Source: Phylloscopus collybita (taxonomy: Eukaryota; Chordata; Aves; Passeriformes; Phylloscopidae). From it: a stretch of 64,000 nt of DNA. How positions within the stretch are numbered: position 1 is the first letter of the stretch; the number at the start of each line of letters is the position of its first letter. Shown in pieces: positions 51,301-62,997 of this stretch. A program made the translations under genes and the position numbers. The stretch covers positions 2,238,501 to 2,302,500 of the forward strand of contig JAJNNQ010000142.1 in NCBI GenBank assembly GCA_027886175.1. The letters are read 5' to 3'. The notes below the pieces were generated by a model. It had not been told where the DNA came from, did no database searches, and saw only the letters and a program-made list of their open reading frames with translations.

Positions 51301-54300
51301 CGCCTCCTACAATGAGACATCAGCAACGTGGGGTGGAGATTTTGGTTTCCCATGGAAATGGGCCACTGTTCGTGTCCAATGCTGTCTGCGTGCCACTTGG
51401 CTTCTGCCTTCTGAAATCCCATACAAATGAGCATATCTCGCCGATGCAATCAACCACCAGATGGAAGTTTGTCTGCCCTTTTAATGCCAAAGGCCTCCTA
51501 CAAACTGACATGAGGAGCCTGGGTTGGAGACTTTGGTTTCCCATGGATATTGGCCAGCGTTCGTGTGTAATGCTGTCTGCCTGCCGCTGGACTTCTGCCT
51601 ACTAAAATACCACTAAAATTCCATACAAATGGCGATATCTCCCAGGTCCAATCTACCACCAGATGGAAATTTTTCTGCCCTTGTAGTTCCATTCGCCTCT
51701 TAATGACTGACATCAGGAAAGTGGGATGGAGACTTTGGTTTCCCATGGAAAAGGGCACAGTTCGTGTCTAATGCTATCTGCCTGCCACTGGGGTTATGCC
51801 TTCTGAAATTCCACACAAATGAGGATATCTCCCAGGTGCAATCTACCACCAGATGGAAGTTTGTCTGCCCTTGTAGTTCCAAAGCCCTCCTACAAACTGA
51901 CATCAGGAACGTGAGGTGGAGACTTTGGTTTCCCATGGAAAAGGTCCATTGTTCGTGTCTAATGCTGTCTGCCTGCCACTGGGCTTATGCCTACTAAAAT
52001 TCCACTAAAATTCTATACAAATGAGGATATCTCCCAGGTGCAATCTACCACCAGATAGAAGTTTGTCTGCCCTTGTAATTCCAAAGGCCTCCTACAAATT
52101 GTCATCAGGAACCTGGGGCGGAGACTTTGGTTTCCCATGGAAAAGGGCCACCGTTCGTGTCTCATTCTGTCTGCCTGCCACTGGTCTTATGGGTACTAAA
52201 ATTACATACAAATGAGGATATCTCCCAGATGCAATATGCCACCAATTGGAAGTTTGTCCCCTCTTGTAGTGCCAGAGGCCTCCTAGAAAATGACATCAGA
52301 ATCATGGGTTGGAGACTTTGGTTTCCTATGGAAATGGGCCACTATTCATGTCTAATTCTGTCTACATGCTGCTGGGATTCTGCCTACTAAAATTCCACTA
52401 AAATTCCATAAAAATGTGTATATCTCCCAGCTACAACCTAACACCAGATGGAAGTTTCTCTGCCCTTGTATTTCCAAAGGCCTCCTACAAACTGCCATCA
52501 GGAACCTAGGGTGGAGACTTTGGTTTCCCATGGAAAAGGTCCATTGTGCGTGTCTAATGCTGTCTGCCTGGCACTGGGCTTCTGCCTGCTGAAATTCCAT
52601 ACAAATGAGGATATCTCCTCGATGCAATCAACCACCAGATGGAACTTTGTCTGCTCTTGTAGTGCCAAAGGCCTCCTACAAACTCACATCAGGAACCTGG
52701 AGTGGAGACTTTGGTTTCCCATGGAAATGGGCCAGCGTTCGTGTCTAATGACTTGCGTCTGCCACTAGGCTTCTGCCTAATAAAATCCCACTAAAATTCC
52801 ATACAAATGAGGATGTCTCCCAGGTGCAATCTAACACCAGATGGAAGTTTGTCTGCCTCTGTAGTGCCAAATGCCTCCTAAAAATTGACGTCAGGAACGT
52901 GGGGTGGAGACTTTGGTTTCCCATGGAAAAGGGGCACCGTTCGTGTCTAATGCTGTCTGCCTGTCACTGGTGTTATGCCTGCTGAAATACCTCACAAATG
53001 AGGATATCTCCCAGATGCAATATGCCAGCAGTTGGAAGTTTGTCTCCTCCTGTAGTGCCAGAGGTCTCCTAAAAACTGACATCAGGAACGTGGGGTGGAG
53101 ACTTTGTTTTTCCATGGATAGAGGCCACCGTTCGTGTCTAATGCTGTCTGCCTGCCAGTGGGCATATGCCTACCAAAGTTCCATACATATGAGGATATCT
53201 CCCAAATGCAATTTCCCACCAGATGAAAGTTTGTCTGCCCTTTTAATGCCAAAGGCCTCCTACAAACTGACATGAGGAGCCTGGGTTGGAGACTTTGGTT
53301 TCCCATGGATATTGGCCAGCGTTCGTGTGTAATGCTGTCTGCCTGCCGCTGGACTTCTGCCTACTAAAATTCCACTAAAATTCTATACAAATGAGGATAT
53401 CTCCCAGGTGCAATCTACCACCAGATGGAAGTTTGTCTGCCCTTGTAGTTCCAAAGCCCTCCTACAAACTGACATCAGGAACGTGAGGTGGAGACTTTGG
53501 TTTCCCATGGAAAAGGTCCATTGTTCATGTCTAATGCTGTCTGCCTGCCACTGGGCTTATGCCTACTAAAATTCCACTAAAATTCTATACAAATGAGGAT
53601 ATCTCCCAGGTGCAATCTACCACCAGATAGAAGTTTGTCTGCCCTTGTAATTCCAAAGGCCTCCTACAAATTGTCATCAGGAACCTGGGGCGGAGACTTT
53701 GGTTTCCCCTGGAAAAGGGCCACCGTTCGTGTCTAATGCTGTCTGCCTGCCACTGGGCTTATGGGTACTAAAATTACATACAAATGAGGATATCTCCCAG
53801 ATGCAATATGCCACCAATTGGAAGTTTGTCCCCTCTTGTAGGGCCAGAGGCCTCCTAGAAAATGACATCAGGATCATGGGTTGGAGACTTTGGTTTCCTA
53901 TGGAAATGGGCCACTATTCATGTCTAATTCTGTCTACATGCTGCTGGGATTCTGCCTACTAAAATTCCACTAAAATTCCATAAAAATGAGTATATCTCCC
54001 AGCTACAACCTAACACCAGATGGAAGTTTCTCTGCCCTTGTATTTCCAAAGGCCTCCTACAAACTGCCATCAGGAACCTAGGGTGGAGACTTTGGTTTCC
54101 CATGGAAAAGGTCCATTGTTCGTGTCTAATGCTGTCTGCCTGCCACTGGGCTTCTGCCTGCTGAAATTCCATACAAATGAGGATATCTCCTCGATGCAAT
54201 CAACCACCAGATGGAACTTTGTCTGCTCTTGTAGTGCCAAAGGCCTCCTACAAACTCACATCAGGAACCTGGAGTGGAGACTTTGGTTTCCCATGGAAAT

Positions 54301-54380
54301 GGGCCAGCGTTCGTGTCTAATGATGTGTGCCTGCCACGAGGCTTCTGCCTATTAAAATTCCACTAAAATTCCATACAAAT
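45375..54380 (+). repeat. Large HOR copy H3, 9,006 bp (n = 1)
   Basis: From 45,375 to the same landmark at 54,381. It contains one extra 1,572-bp sub-block (52,127 to 53,699) and three single-base insertions relative to H4 (near 47,251, 48,656 and 49,599). The offset to H4 steps down 9,006, 9,005, 9,004, 9,003 across them. 7,431 + 1,572 + 3 = 9,006 exactly. It shares with H4 the GTTTCTTCC and AACGTCTCC variants near 47,480-47,590. Confidence 0.94.
52127..53698 (+). repeat. 1,572-bp sub-block, single unit in H3
   Basis: Equivalent of the first H2 unit, followed at 53,699 by the monomer type that in H2 ends the expansion. H3 therefore has one unit where H2 has two. Confidence 0.92.
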
Positions 54381-57300
54381 GAGGATGTCTCCCATGTGCA
54401 ATCTACCACCAGATGGAAGTTTGTCTGCCCCTGTAGAGCCAAAGGCTTCCTACAAATTGACATCAGGAACCTGGGGCGGAGACTTTGGTTTCCCATTGAA
54501 AAGGACCACCGCTCCTGTCTAATGCTGTCTGCCTGCCACTGGGCTTATGCCTACTAAAATTACATACAAATGAGGATATCTCCCAGATGCAATATGCCAC
54601 CAGTTGGAAGTTTGTCTCGTCTTGTAGTGCCAGAGGCCTCCTAGAAAATGACATCAGGAACCTGGGGTGGAGACTTTGGTTTCCCATGGAAATGGGCCAC
54701 TATTCATGTCTAATTCTGTCTGCCTGCCGCTGGGATTCTGCCTACTAAAATTCCTCTAAAATTCCATACAAATGCGAATATCTCCCAGGTGCAAACTAAC
54801 ACCAGATGGAAGTTTCTCTGCCCTTATGTTTCCAAAGGCCTCCTACAAACTGCCATCAGAAACCTAGGGTGGAGACTTTGGTTTCCCATGGAAAAGGACC
54901 ACCGTTCCTGTCTAATGCTGTCTGCCTGGCACTGTGGTTATGACTGCTGAAGTTCCATACAAATGAGGATATCTCCCAGATGCAATATGCCACCAGATGG
55001 AAGTTTGTCTGCTCTTGCAGTGCCAAAGGCCTCCTTTATACTGACATTCGGAACCTGGCGTGGAGACTTTGGTTTCCTATGGAAAAGGCCCACCGTTCAT
55101 GTTTAATGCTCTCTGTCTGCAACTGGGCTTCTGAGTACTAAAATACCACTAAAATTCCATGCAAATAAGGACATCTACGAGGTGCGATCCACCACTAGAT
55201 GGAGGTTTGTCTGCCCTTGTAGTGCCAAAGGCCTCCTACAAACTGACATCAGGAGCCTGGGTTGGAGACTTTGGTTTTCCCATGGAAAAGGGCCACCGTT
55301 CGTGTCTAATGCTGTCTGCCTGCCACTGGGCTTCTATCTGCTGAAATTCCATACAAATGAGGATATCTTCCCGATGCAATCAACCACCAGACGGAAGTTT
55401 TTCTGCCCTTGTACTGTCAATGGCCTACTAAAACCTGACATCGGGAACGTGGTGTGGAGACTTTGGTTTCCCTAGGAAAAGGACCACCGTTCCTGTCTAA
55501 TGCTGTCTGCCTGGCACTGTGTTTATGACTGCTGAAGGTCCATACAAATGAGGATATCTCCCAGGAGCAATCTACCACCAGGTGGAAGTTTGTCTACCCT
55601 TGTACTGCCGAAGGCCTCCTAGTAACGGACATCAGGAACGTGGGGTGGAGACTTTGGTTTCCCATAAAAATGGGCCACCGTTCGTGTCTAAAGCTGTCTG
55701 CCTGCCACTGGGGATCTTCGTAATAAAATTCCAATAAAATTCCAGAGAAATGAGGATATCTCCCAGGTGCAATCTACCACCAGATGGAAGTTTGTCTGCC
55801 CTTGTAGTTCCAAACGCCTTCTATAAATTGACATCAGGAACGTGGGGTGGAGACTTTGTTTTCCCATGGAAATGGGCCACCGTTTGTGTCTAATGCTATG
55901 TGACTGCCACTGGGATTATGCCTAGTAAAATCCCGTACAAATGAGGATATCTCCCAGATAGAGTCTACCACCAGATGAAAGTTTGTCTGCCCTTGTAATG
56001 CCAAAGGCCTCCTACAAACTGACATCAGGATTCTGGAAAGGAGGTTTTGGTTTCTCATGGAAAAGGGGCACCCTTGTTGTTTAATGCTGTCTCCTTGCCA
56101 CTGGGCTTATGACTACTGAAATTACATACAAATGAGGATATCTCCCTAACAAAATTTCCCACCAGATGGAAGTTTGTCTGCCCTTTTAATGCCAAAGGCC
56201 TACTAAAAACTGACATCAGGAGCCTGGTTGGAGACTTTGTTTTCCCATGGAAAAGGGCCACCGTTCCTCTCTAATGCTGTCTGCCTGCCACTGGGCTTCT
56301 ACCTGATGAAATTCCATAAAAATGAGGATATCTCAACGATGCAATCAACCACCAGACGGAAGTTTGTCTGCCCTTGTAGTGCCAAAGGCCTCCTAGAAAC
56401 GGACATCAGGAACGAGGGGTGGAGACTTTGGTTTTCCATCAAATGGGCCATTTTTCTTGTCTAATGCTGTCTGCCTGCCACGGGGTTTCTTCCTACTAAA
56501 ATTCCACTAAAACTCCATAAAAATGAGGATACCTCCCAGGTGCAATCTACAACCAGATGGAAGTTTCTCTGCCCTTATATTGGAAAACGTCTCCTACAAA
56601 GTGACATCAGCAACATGGGGTGGAGATTTTGGTTTCCCATGGAAAAGGGCCACTGTTCGTGTGTAATGCTGTCTGCCAGATACTGGGCTTATGCCTACTA
56701 AAATTCCACTAAAATTCCATACAAATGAGGATACCTCCCAGGTGCAATCTACCACCAGATGGAAGTTTGTCTGCCCTTGTAGTGTTAAAGGCTTCCTACA
56801 AATTAACATCAGGAACCTGGGGCGTAGACTTTGGTTTCCCATGGAAAAGGGCCACCGTTCGTGTCTAATGCTGTCTGCCTGGCACTGTGGTTATGACTGC
56901 TGCAGTTCCATACAAATGCTGATAAGTCCCAGGTGCAATCTACCACCAGGTGGAAGTTTGTCTGCCCTTGAAGTGCCAAAGGCCTCCTAAAAATTGACAT
57001 CAGGAACGTGTGGTGGAGACTTTGTTTTCCCATGGAAATGGGTCACCCTTTTTGTCTAATGCTATGTGCCTGCCACTGGGCTTATGCCTAGTAAAATTCC
57101 ATAAAAATGAGGATATCTCCCAGATGGAGTCTACCACCAGATGAAAGTTTGTCTGCCCTTGTAATGCAACGGCCTCCGACAAACTGACATCAGGAACCTG
57201 GAGAAGACGCTTTGGTTTCCCATGGAAAAGGGCCACCCTTGGTGTTTAATGCTGTCTCCTTGCCACTGACTTATGACTACTGAAATTACATACAAATGAG

Positions 57301-60300
57301 GATATCTCCCAGACGCAATATGCCACCAGATGGAAATTTGTCTGCTCTTGCAGTGCCAAAGGCCTCCTTCAAACTGACATTCGGAACCTCACCTGGAGAC
57401 TTTGGTTTCCTATAGAAAAGGCCCACCATTCATGTTTAATGCTGTCTGTCTGCCATTGGGCTTCTGAGTACTAAAATACCACTAAAATTCCATAAAAATG
57501 AGGATATCTCCCAGGTGCAATCTACCACCAGGTGGAAGTTTGTCAGCCCTTGCAGTGCCAAAAGCCTCCTAAAAACTGACATCAGGAACATAGGATGGAT
57601 AATTTGTTTTTCCATGGAAAGGGGCCACTGTTTGTGTCTAATGCTGTCTGCCTGCCAGTGGGCAGAAGCCTACCAAAATTCCCTACAAATGAGGATATCT
57701 CCCAAATGCAATTTCCCACCAGATGGAAGTTTGTCTGCCCTTTTTATGCCAAAGGCCTCCTACAAACTGACATCAGGAGCCTGGGTTGGAGACTTTGTTT
57801 TCCCATGGAAAAGGGCCACCGTTCGTGTCTAATGCTGTCTGCCTGCCACTGGGCTTTTACCTGCTGAAATTCCATACAAATGAGGATATCTCCCCGATGC
57901 AATCAGCCACCAGACGGAAGTTTGTTTGCCCTTGTACTGCCAAAGGCCTCCTAAAACCTGACATCAGGAACGTGGCTTGGAGACTTTGGCTGCCCATGGG
58001 AAAAGGGCCACCGTTCATGTCTAATGCTGTCTGCCTGCCACTGGGCTTCTACCTGCTGAAGTTCCATACAAATGAGGATATCTCCCCGATGCAATCAACC
58101 ACCAGACGGAAGTTTGTCTACCTTTGTAGTGTCAAAGGCCTCCTAGAAACGGACATCAGGAACGTGGGGTGGAGACTTTGGTTTCCCATAAAAATGGGCC
58201 ATTATTCGTGTCTAATGCTGTCTGCCTGCCACTCTGCTTCTTCCTACTAAAATTCCACTAAAACTCCATAGAAATGAGGATATCTCCCAGGTGCAATCTA
58301 CAACCAGATGGAAGTTTCTCTGCCCTTATATTGGAAAACGCCTCCTACAAAGTGACAGCAGCAACATGGGGTGGAGATTTTGGTTTCCCATGGAAAAGGG
58401 CCACTGTTCGTGTCTAATGCTGTCTGCCTGCCACTGGAGTTATGCCTACTGAAATTCCTCACAAATGAGGATATTTCCCAGATGGAATCTCCCACCAGTT
58501 GGAAGTTTGTTTGCCCTTCTAGTGCCAAAGGCCTCCTAAAAACTGACATCAGGAACCTGGGCTGGAGACTTTGGTTTCTCATGGAAATGGGCCACCGTTC
58601 GTGTCTAATAATGTCTGTCGGCCATTGGGCTTCTACCTACGAAAATTCCACTGAAATTCCATACAAATGAAGACATCTCCCGGGTGCAGTCTACCGCCAG
58701 ATATAAGTTTTTCTGCCCTTGTATTTCCAAAGGCCTTCTATAAACTGACATGAGGAGCCTGGAGTGGACACTTTGGTTTCCCATGGATATGGGGCAGCGT
58801 TCGTGTGTAAAGCAGTCTGCCTGCTGCTGGATTTCTGCCTACTTTAATACCACTGAAATTCCACAAAAATGAGGATATCTCCCAGGTGCAATCTACCACC
58901 AGATGGAAGTTTTTCTGCCCTTGTACTTCCAAAGGCCTCTTACAAACTAATATCAGGAACGTGGGGTAGAGACTTCGGTTTCCCATGGAAAAGGACCACC
59001 GTTTGTGTCTAATACTGTCTGCCTGCCACTGGGGTTATGCCTGCTGAAATTCCTCACAAATGAGGATATCTCCCGCACGGAATCTACCACCAGATGGAAG
59101 TTTGTCTGCCCCTGAAGAGCCAAAGGCTTCCTACAAATTGACATCAAGAACCTGAGGCGGAGACTTTGGTTTCCCATGGAAAAATGGCCAACTTTCGCGT
59201 CTAATACTGTCTGCCTGCCACTGGGCTTATGGCTATTAAAATTACATACAAATGAGGATATCTCCTAGATGCAATATGCCACCAATAGGAACTTTTTCTC
59301 CTCCTGTAGTGCCAGAGGCCTCCTAGAAAATGACATGAGGAATCTGGGGTGGAGACTTTGGTTTCCCATGGAAATGAGCCACTATTCATGTCTAATTCTG
59401 TCTACCTGCAGCTGGGATTCTGTCTACTAATATTCCACTAAAATTTCATACAAATGAGTATATCTCCCAGGTGCAATCTAACACCAGATGGAAGATTCTC
59501 TGCCCTTGTGTTTCCAAAGGCCTCCTACAAACTGCCATCAGGAACCTGGGGTGGAGACTTTGCTTTCCCATGGAAAAGGACCACCGTTCCTGTCTAATGC
59601 TGTCTGCCTGGCACTGTGGTGATGACTGCTGAAGTTCCATACAAATGAGGATATCTCCCAGGTGTAATCTACCACTGGGTGGAAGTTTTTCTGCCCCCGT
59701 AGTGCCAAAGGCCACCTAAAAACTGACATCCCGAACGGGGGGTGGAGACTTTTGTTTCCCAAAGAAATGCCCACCGTTCGTGTCTAATGCTGTCTGGCAG
59801 CCACTGGCCTTATGCCTACTAAAATTCCACTAAAATTCTATAGAAATGAGGTTATCTCCCAGGTGCAATCTACCACCAGATGGAAGTTTGCCTGCCCTTG
59901 TATTTCCAAAGGCCTCCTACAAACTGACATCAGGAACGTGAGGTGGAGACTTTGGTTTCCCATGGAAAAAGTCCATTGTTCGTGTCTAATGCTGTCTGCC
60001 TGCCACTGGGCTTCTGCCTGCTGAAATTCCATACAAATGAGGGTATCTCCTCGATTCAATCAAACACAAGACGGAACTTTGTTTGCCCTTGTAGTGCCAA
60101 AGGCCTCCTACAAAATGACACCCGGAACCCGGAGTGGAGACTTTGTTTTTCCATGGAAAGAGGCCACCGTTCGTGTCTAATGCTGTCTGCCTGCCACTGG
60201 GTTTCTTCCTACTAAAATTCCACTAAAATTCCATAGAAATGAGGATATCTCCCAGGTGCAATCTACAACCAGATGGAAGTTTTTCTGCCCTTATATTGGA

Positions 60301-62788
60301 AAACGCCTCCTACAATGAGACATCAGCAACGTGGGGTGGAGATTTTGGTTTCCCATGGAAATGGGCCACTCTTCGTGTCCAATGCTGTCTGCGTGCCACT
60401 TGGCTTCTGCCTTCTGAAATCCCATACAAATGAGCATATCTCGCCGATGCAATCAACCACCAGATGGAAGTTTGTCTGCCCTTTTAATGCCAAAGGCCTC
60501 CTACAAACTGACATGAGGAGCCTGGGTTGGAGACTTTGGTTTCCCATGGATATTGGCCAGCGTTCGTGTGTAATGCTGTCTGCCTGCCGCTGGACTTCTG
60601 CCTACTAAAATACCACTAAAATTCCATACAAATGGCGATATCTCCCAGGTCCAATCTACCACCAGATGGAAATTTTTCTGCCCTTGTAGTTCCATTCGCC
60701 TCTTAATGACTGACATCAGGAACGTGGGATGGAGACTTTGGTTTCCCATGGAAAAGGGCACCGTTCGTGTCTAATGCTATCTGCCTGCCACTGGGGTTAT
60801 GCCTTCTGAAATTCCACACAAATGAGGATATCTCCCAGGTGCAATCTACCACCAGATGGAAGTTTGTCTGCCCTTGTAGTTCCAAAGCCCTCCTACAAAC
60901 TGACATCAGGAACGTGAGGTGGAGACTTTGGTTTCCCATGGAAAAGGTCCATTGTTCGTGTCTAATGCTGTCTGCCTGCCACTGGGCTTATGCCTACTAA
61001 AATTCCACTAAAATTCTATACAAATGAGGATATCTCCCAGGTGCAATCTACCACCAGATAGAAGTTTGTCTGCCCTTGTAATTCCAAAGGCCTCCTACAA
61101 ATTGTCATCAGGAACCTGGGGCGGAGACTTTGGTTTCCCATGGAAAAGGGCCACCGTTCGTGTCTCATTCTGTCTGCCTGCCACTGGTCTTATGGGTACT
61201 AAAATTACATACAAATGAGGATATCTCCCAGATGCAATATGCCACCAATTGGAAGTTTGTCGCCTCTTGTAGTGCCAGAGGCCTCCTAGAAAATGACATC
61301 AGGATCATGGGTTGGAGACTTTGGTTTCCTATGGAAATGAGCCACTATTCATGTCTAATTCTGTCTACATGCTGCTGGGATTCTGCCTACTAAAATTCCA
61401 CTAAAATTCCATAAAAATGAGTATATCTCCCAGCTACAACCTAACACCAGATGGAAGTTTCTCTGCCCTTGTATTTCCAAAGGCCTCCTACAAACTGCCA
61501 TCAGGAACCTAGGGTGGAGACTTTGGTTTCCTATGGAAAAGGTCCATTGTGCGTGTCTAATGCTGTCTGCCTGCCACTGGGCTTCTGCCTGCTGAAATTC
61601 CATACAAATGAGGATATCTCCTCGATGCAATCAACCACCAGATGGAACTTTGTCTGCTCTTGTAGTGCCAAAGGCCTCCTACAAACTGACATCAGGAACC
61701 TGGAGTGGAGACTTTGGTTTCCCATGGAAATGGGCCAGCGTTCGTGTCTAATGACTTGCGTCTGCCACTAGGCTTCTGCCTAATAAAATCCCACTAAAAT
61801 TCCATACAAATGAGGATGTCTCCCAGGTGCAATCTACCACCAGATGGAAGTTTGTCTGCCTCTGTAGTGCCAAATGCCTCCTAAAAACTGACGTCAGGAA
61901 CGTGGGGTGGAGACTTTGGTTTCCCATGGAAAAGGGGCACCGTTCGTGTCTAATGCTGTCTGCCTGTCACTGGTGTTATGCCTGCTGAAATACCTCACAA
62001 ATGAGGATATCTCCCAGATGCAATATGCCAGCAGTTGGAAGTTTGTCTCCTCCTGTAGTGCCAGAGGTCTCCTAAAAACTGACATCAGGAACGTGGGGTG
62101 GAGACTTTGTTTTTCCATGGATAGAGGCCACCGTTCGTGTCTAATGCTGTCTGCCTGCCAGTGGGCATATGCCTACCAAAGTTCCATACATATGAGGATA
62201 TCTCCCAAATGCAATTTCCCACCAGATGAAAGTTTGTCTGCCCTTTTAATGCCAAAGGCCTCCTACAAACTGACATGAGGAGCCTGGGTTGGAGACTTTG
62301 GTTTCCCATGGATATTGGCCAGCGTTCGTGTGTAATGCTGTCTGCCTGCCGCTGGACTTCTGCCTACTAAAATTCCACTAAAATTCTATACAAATGAGGA
62401 TATCTCCCAGGTGCAATCTACCACCAGATGGAAGTTTGTCTGCCCTTGTAGTTCCAAAGGCCTCCTACAAACTGACATCAGGAACGTGAGGTGGAGACTT
62501 TGGTTTCCCATGGAAAAGGTCCATTGTTCATGTCTAATGCTGTCTGCGTGCCACTGGGCTTCTGCCTGCTGAAATTCCATACAAATGAGGATATCTCCTC
62601 GATGCAATCAACCACCAGACGGAACTTTGTCTGCCCTTCTAGTGCCAAACGCCTCCTTCAAACTGACATCAGTATCCTGGATTGGAAACTTTGGTTTCCC
62701 ATGGAAATGGGCCAGCGTTCGTGTCTAATGATGTGTGCCTGCCACGAGGCTTCTGCCTATTGAAATTCCACTAAAATTCCATACAAAT
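54381..62788 (+). repeat. Large HOR copy H4, 8,408 bp (n = 1 with a three-monomer deletion)
   Basis: Follows H3 at an offset of 9,003 to about 62,560. The offset then changes to about 8,408, meaning a loss of 595 bp, which equals one 191-bp and two 202-bp monomers. 7,431 + 1,572 - 595 = 8,408 exactly. It ends at GAGGATGTCTCCCAGGTG (62,789), the landmark that would begin the next copy, but the sequence then jumps to other parts of the array. The last monomers are more diverged than the equivalent ones in H3. Confidence 0.92.
61130..62560 (+). repeat. 1,572-bp sub-block in H4, truncated
   Basis: Same start type as 41,547 and 52,127. It follows the block until about 62,560, where CCACTGGGCTT runs into CTGCCTGCTGAAATTCC, so the last part and the following monomers are deleted (595 bp in total). 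Confidence 0.85.
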
Positions 62789-62997
62789 GAGGATGTCTCC
62801 CAGGTGCAATCTACCACCAGGTGGAAGTTTGTCAGCCCTTGCAGTGCCAAAAGCCTCCTAAAAACTGACATCAGGAACATAGGATGGATAATTTGTTTTT
62901 CCATGGAAAGGGGCCACTGTTCGTGTCTAATGCTGTCTGCCTGCCAGTGGGCAGAAGCCTACCAAAATTCCCTACAAATGAGGATATCTCCCAAATG
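62560..62997 (+). repeat. Mosaic junction of three array segments
   Basis: Three changes of partner lie within about 440 bp. Near 62,560 H4 jumps ahead by three monomers. At 62,801-62,820 (CAGGTGCAATCTACCACCAG) it switches to the sequence found at about 30,300 in H1. At 62,970-62,997 (CCCTACAAATGAGGATATCTCCCAAATG region) it switches to the sequence found at 22,024. All joins keep monomer phase. Confidence 0.85.
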
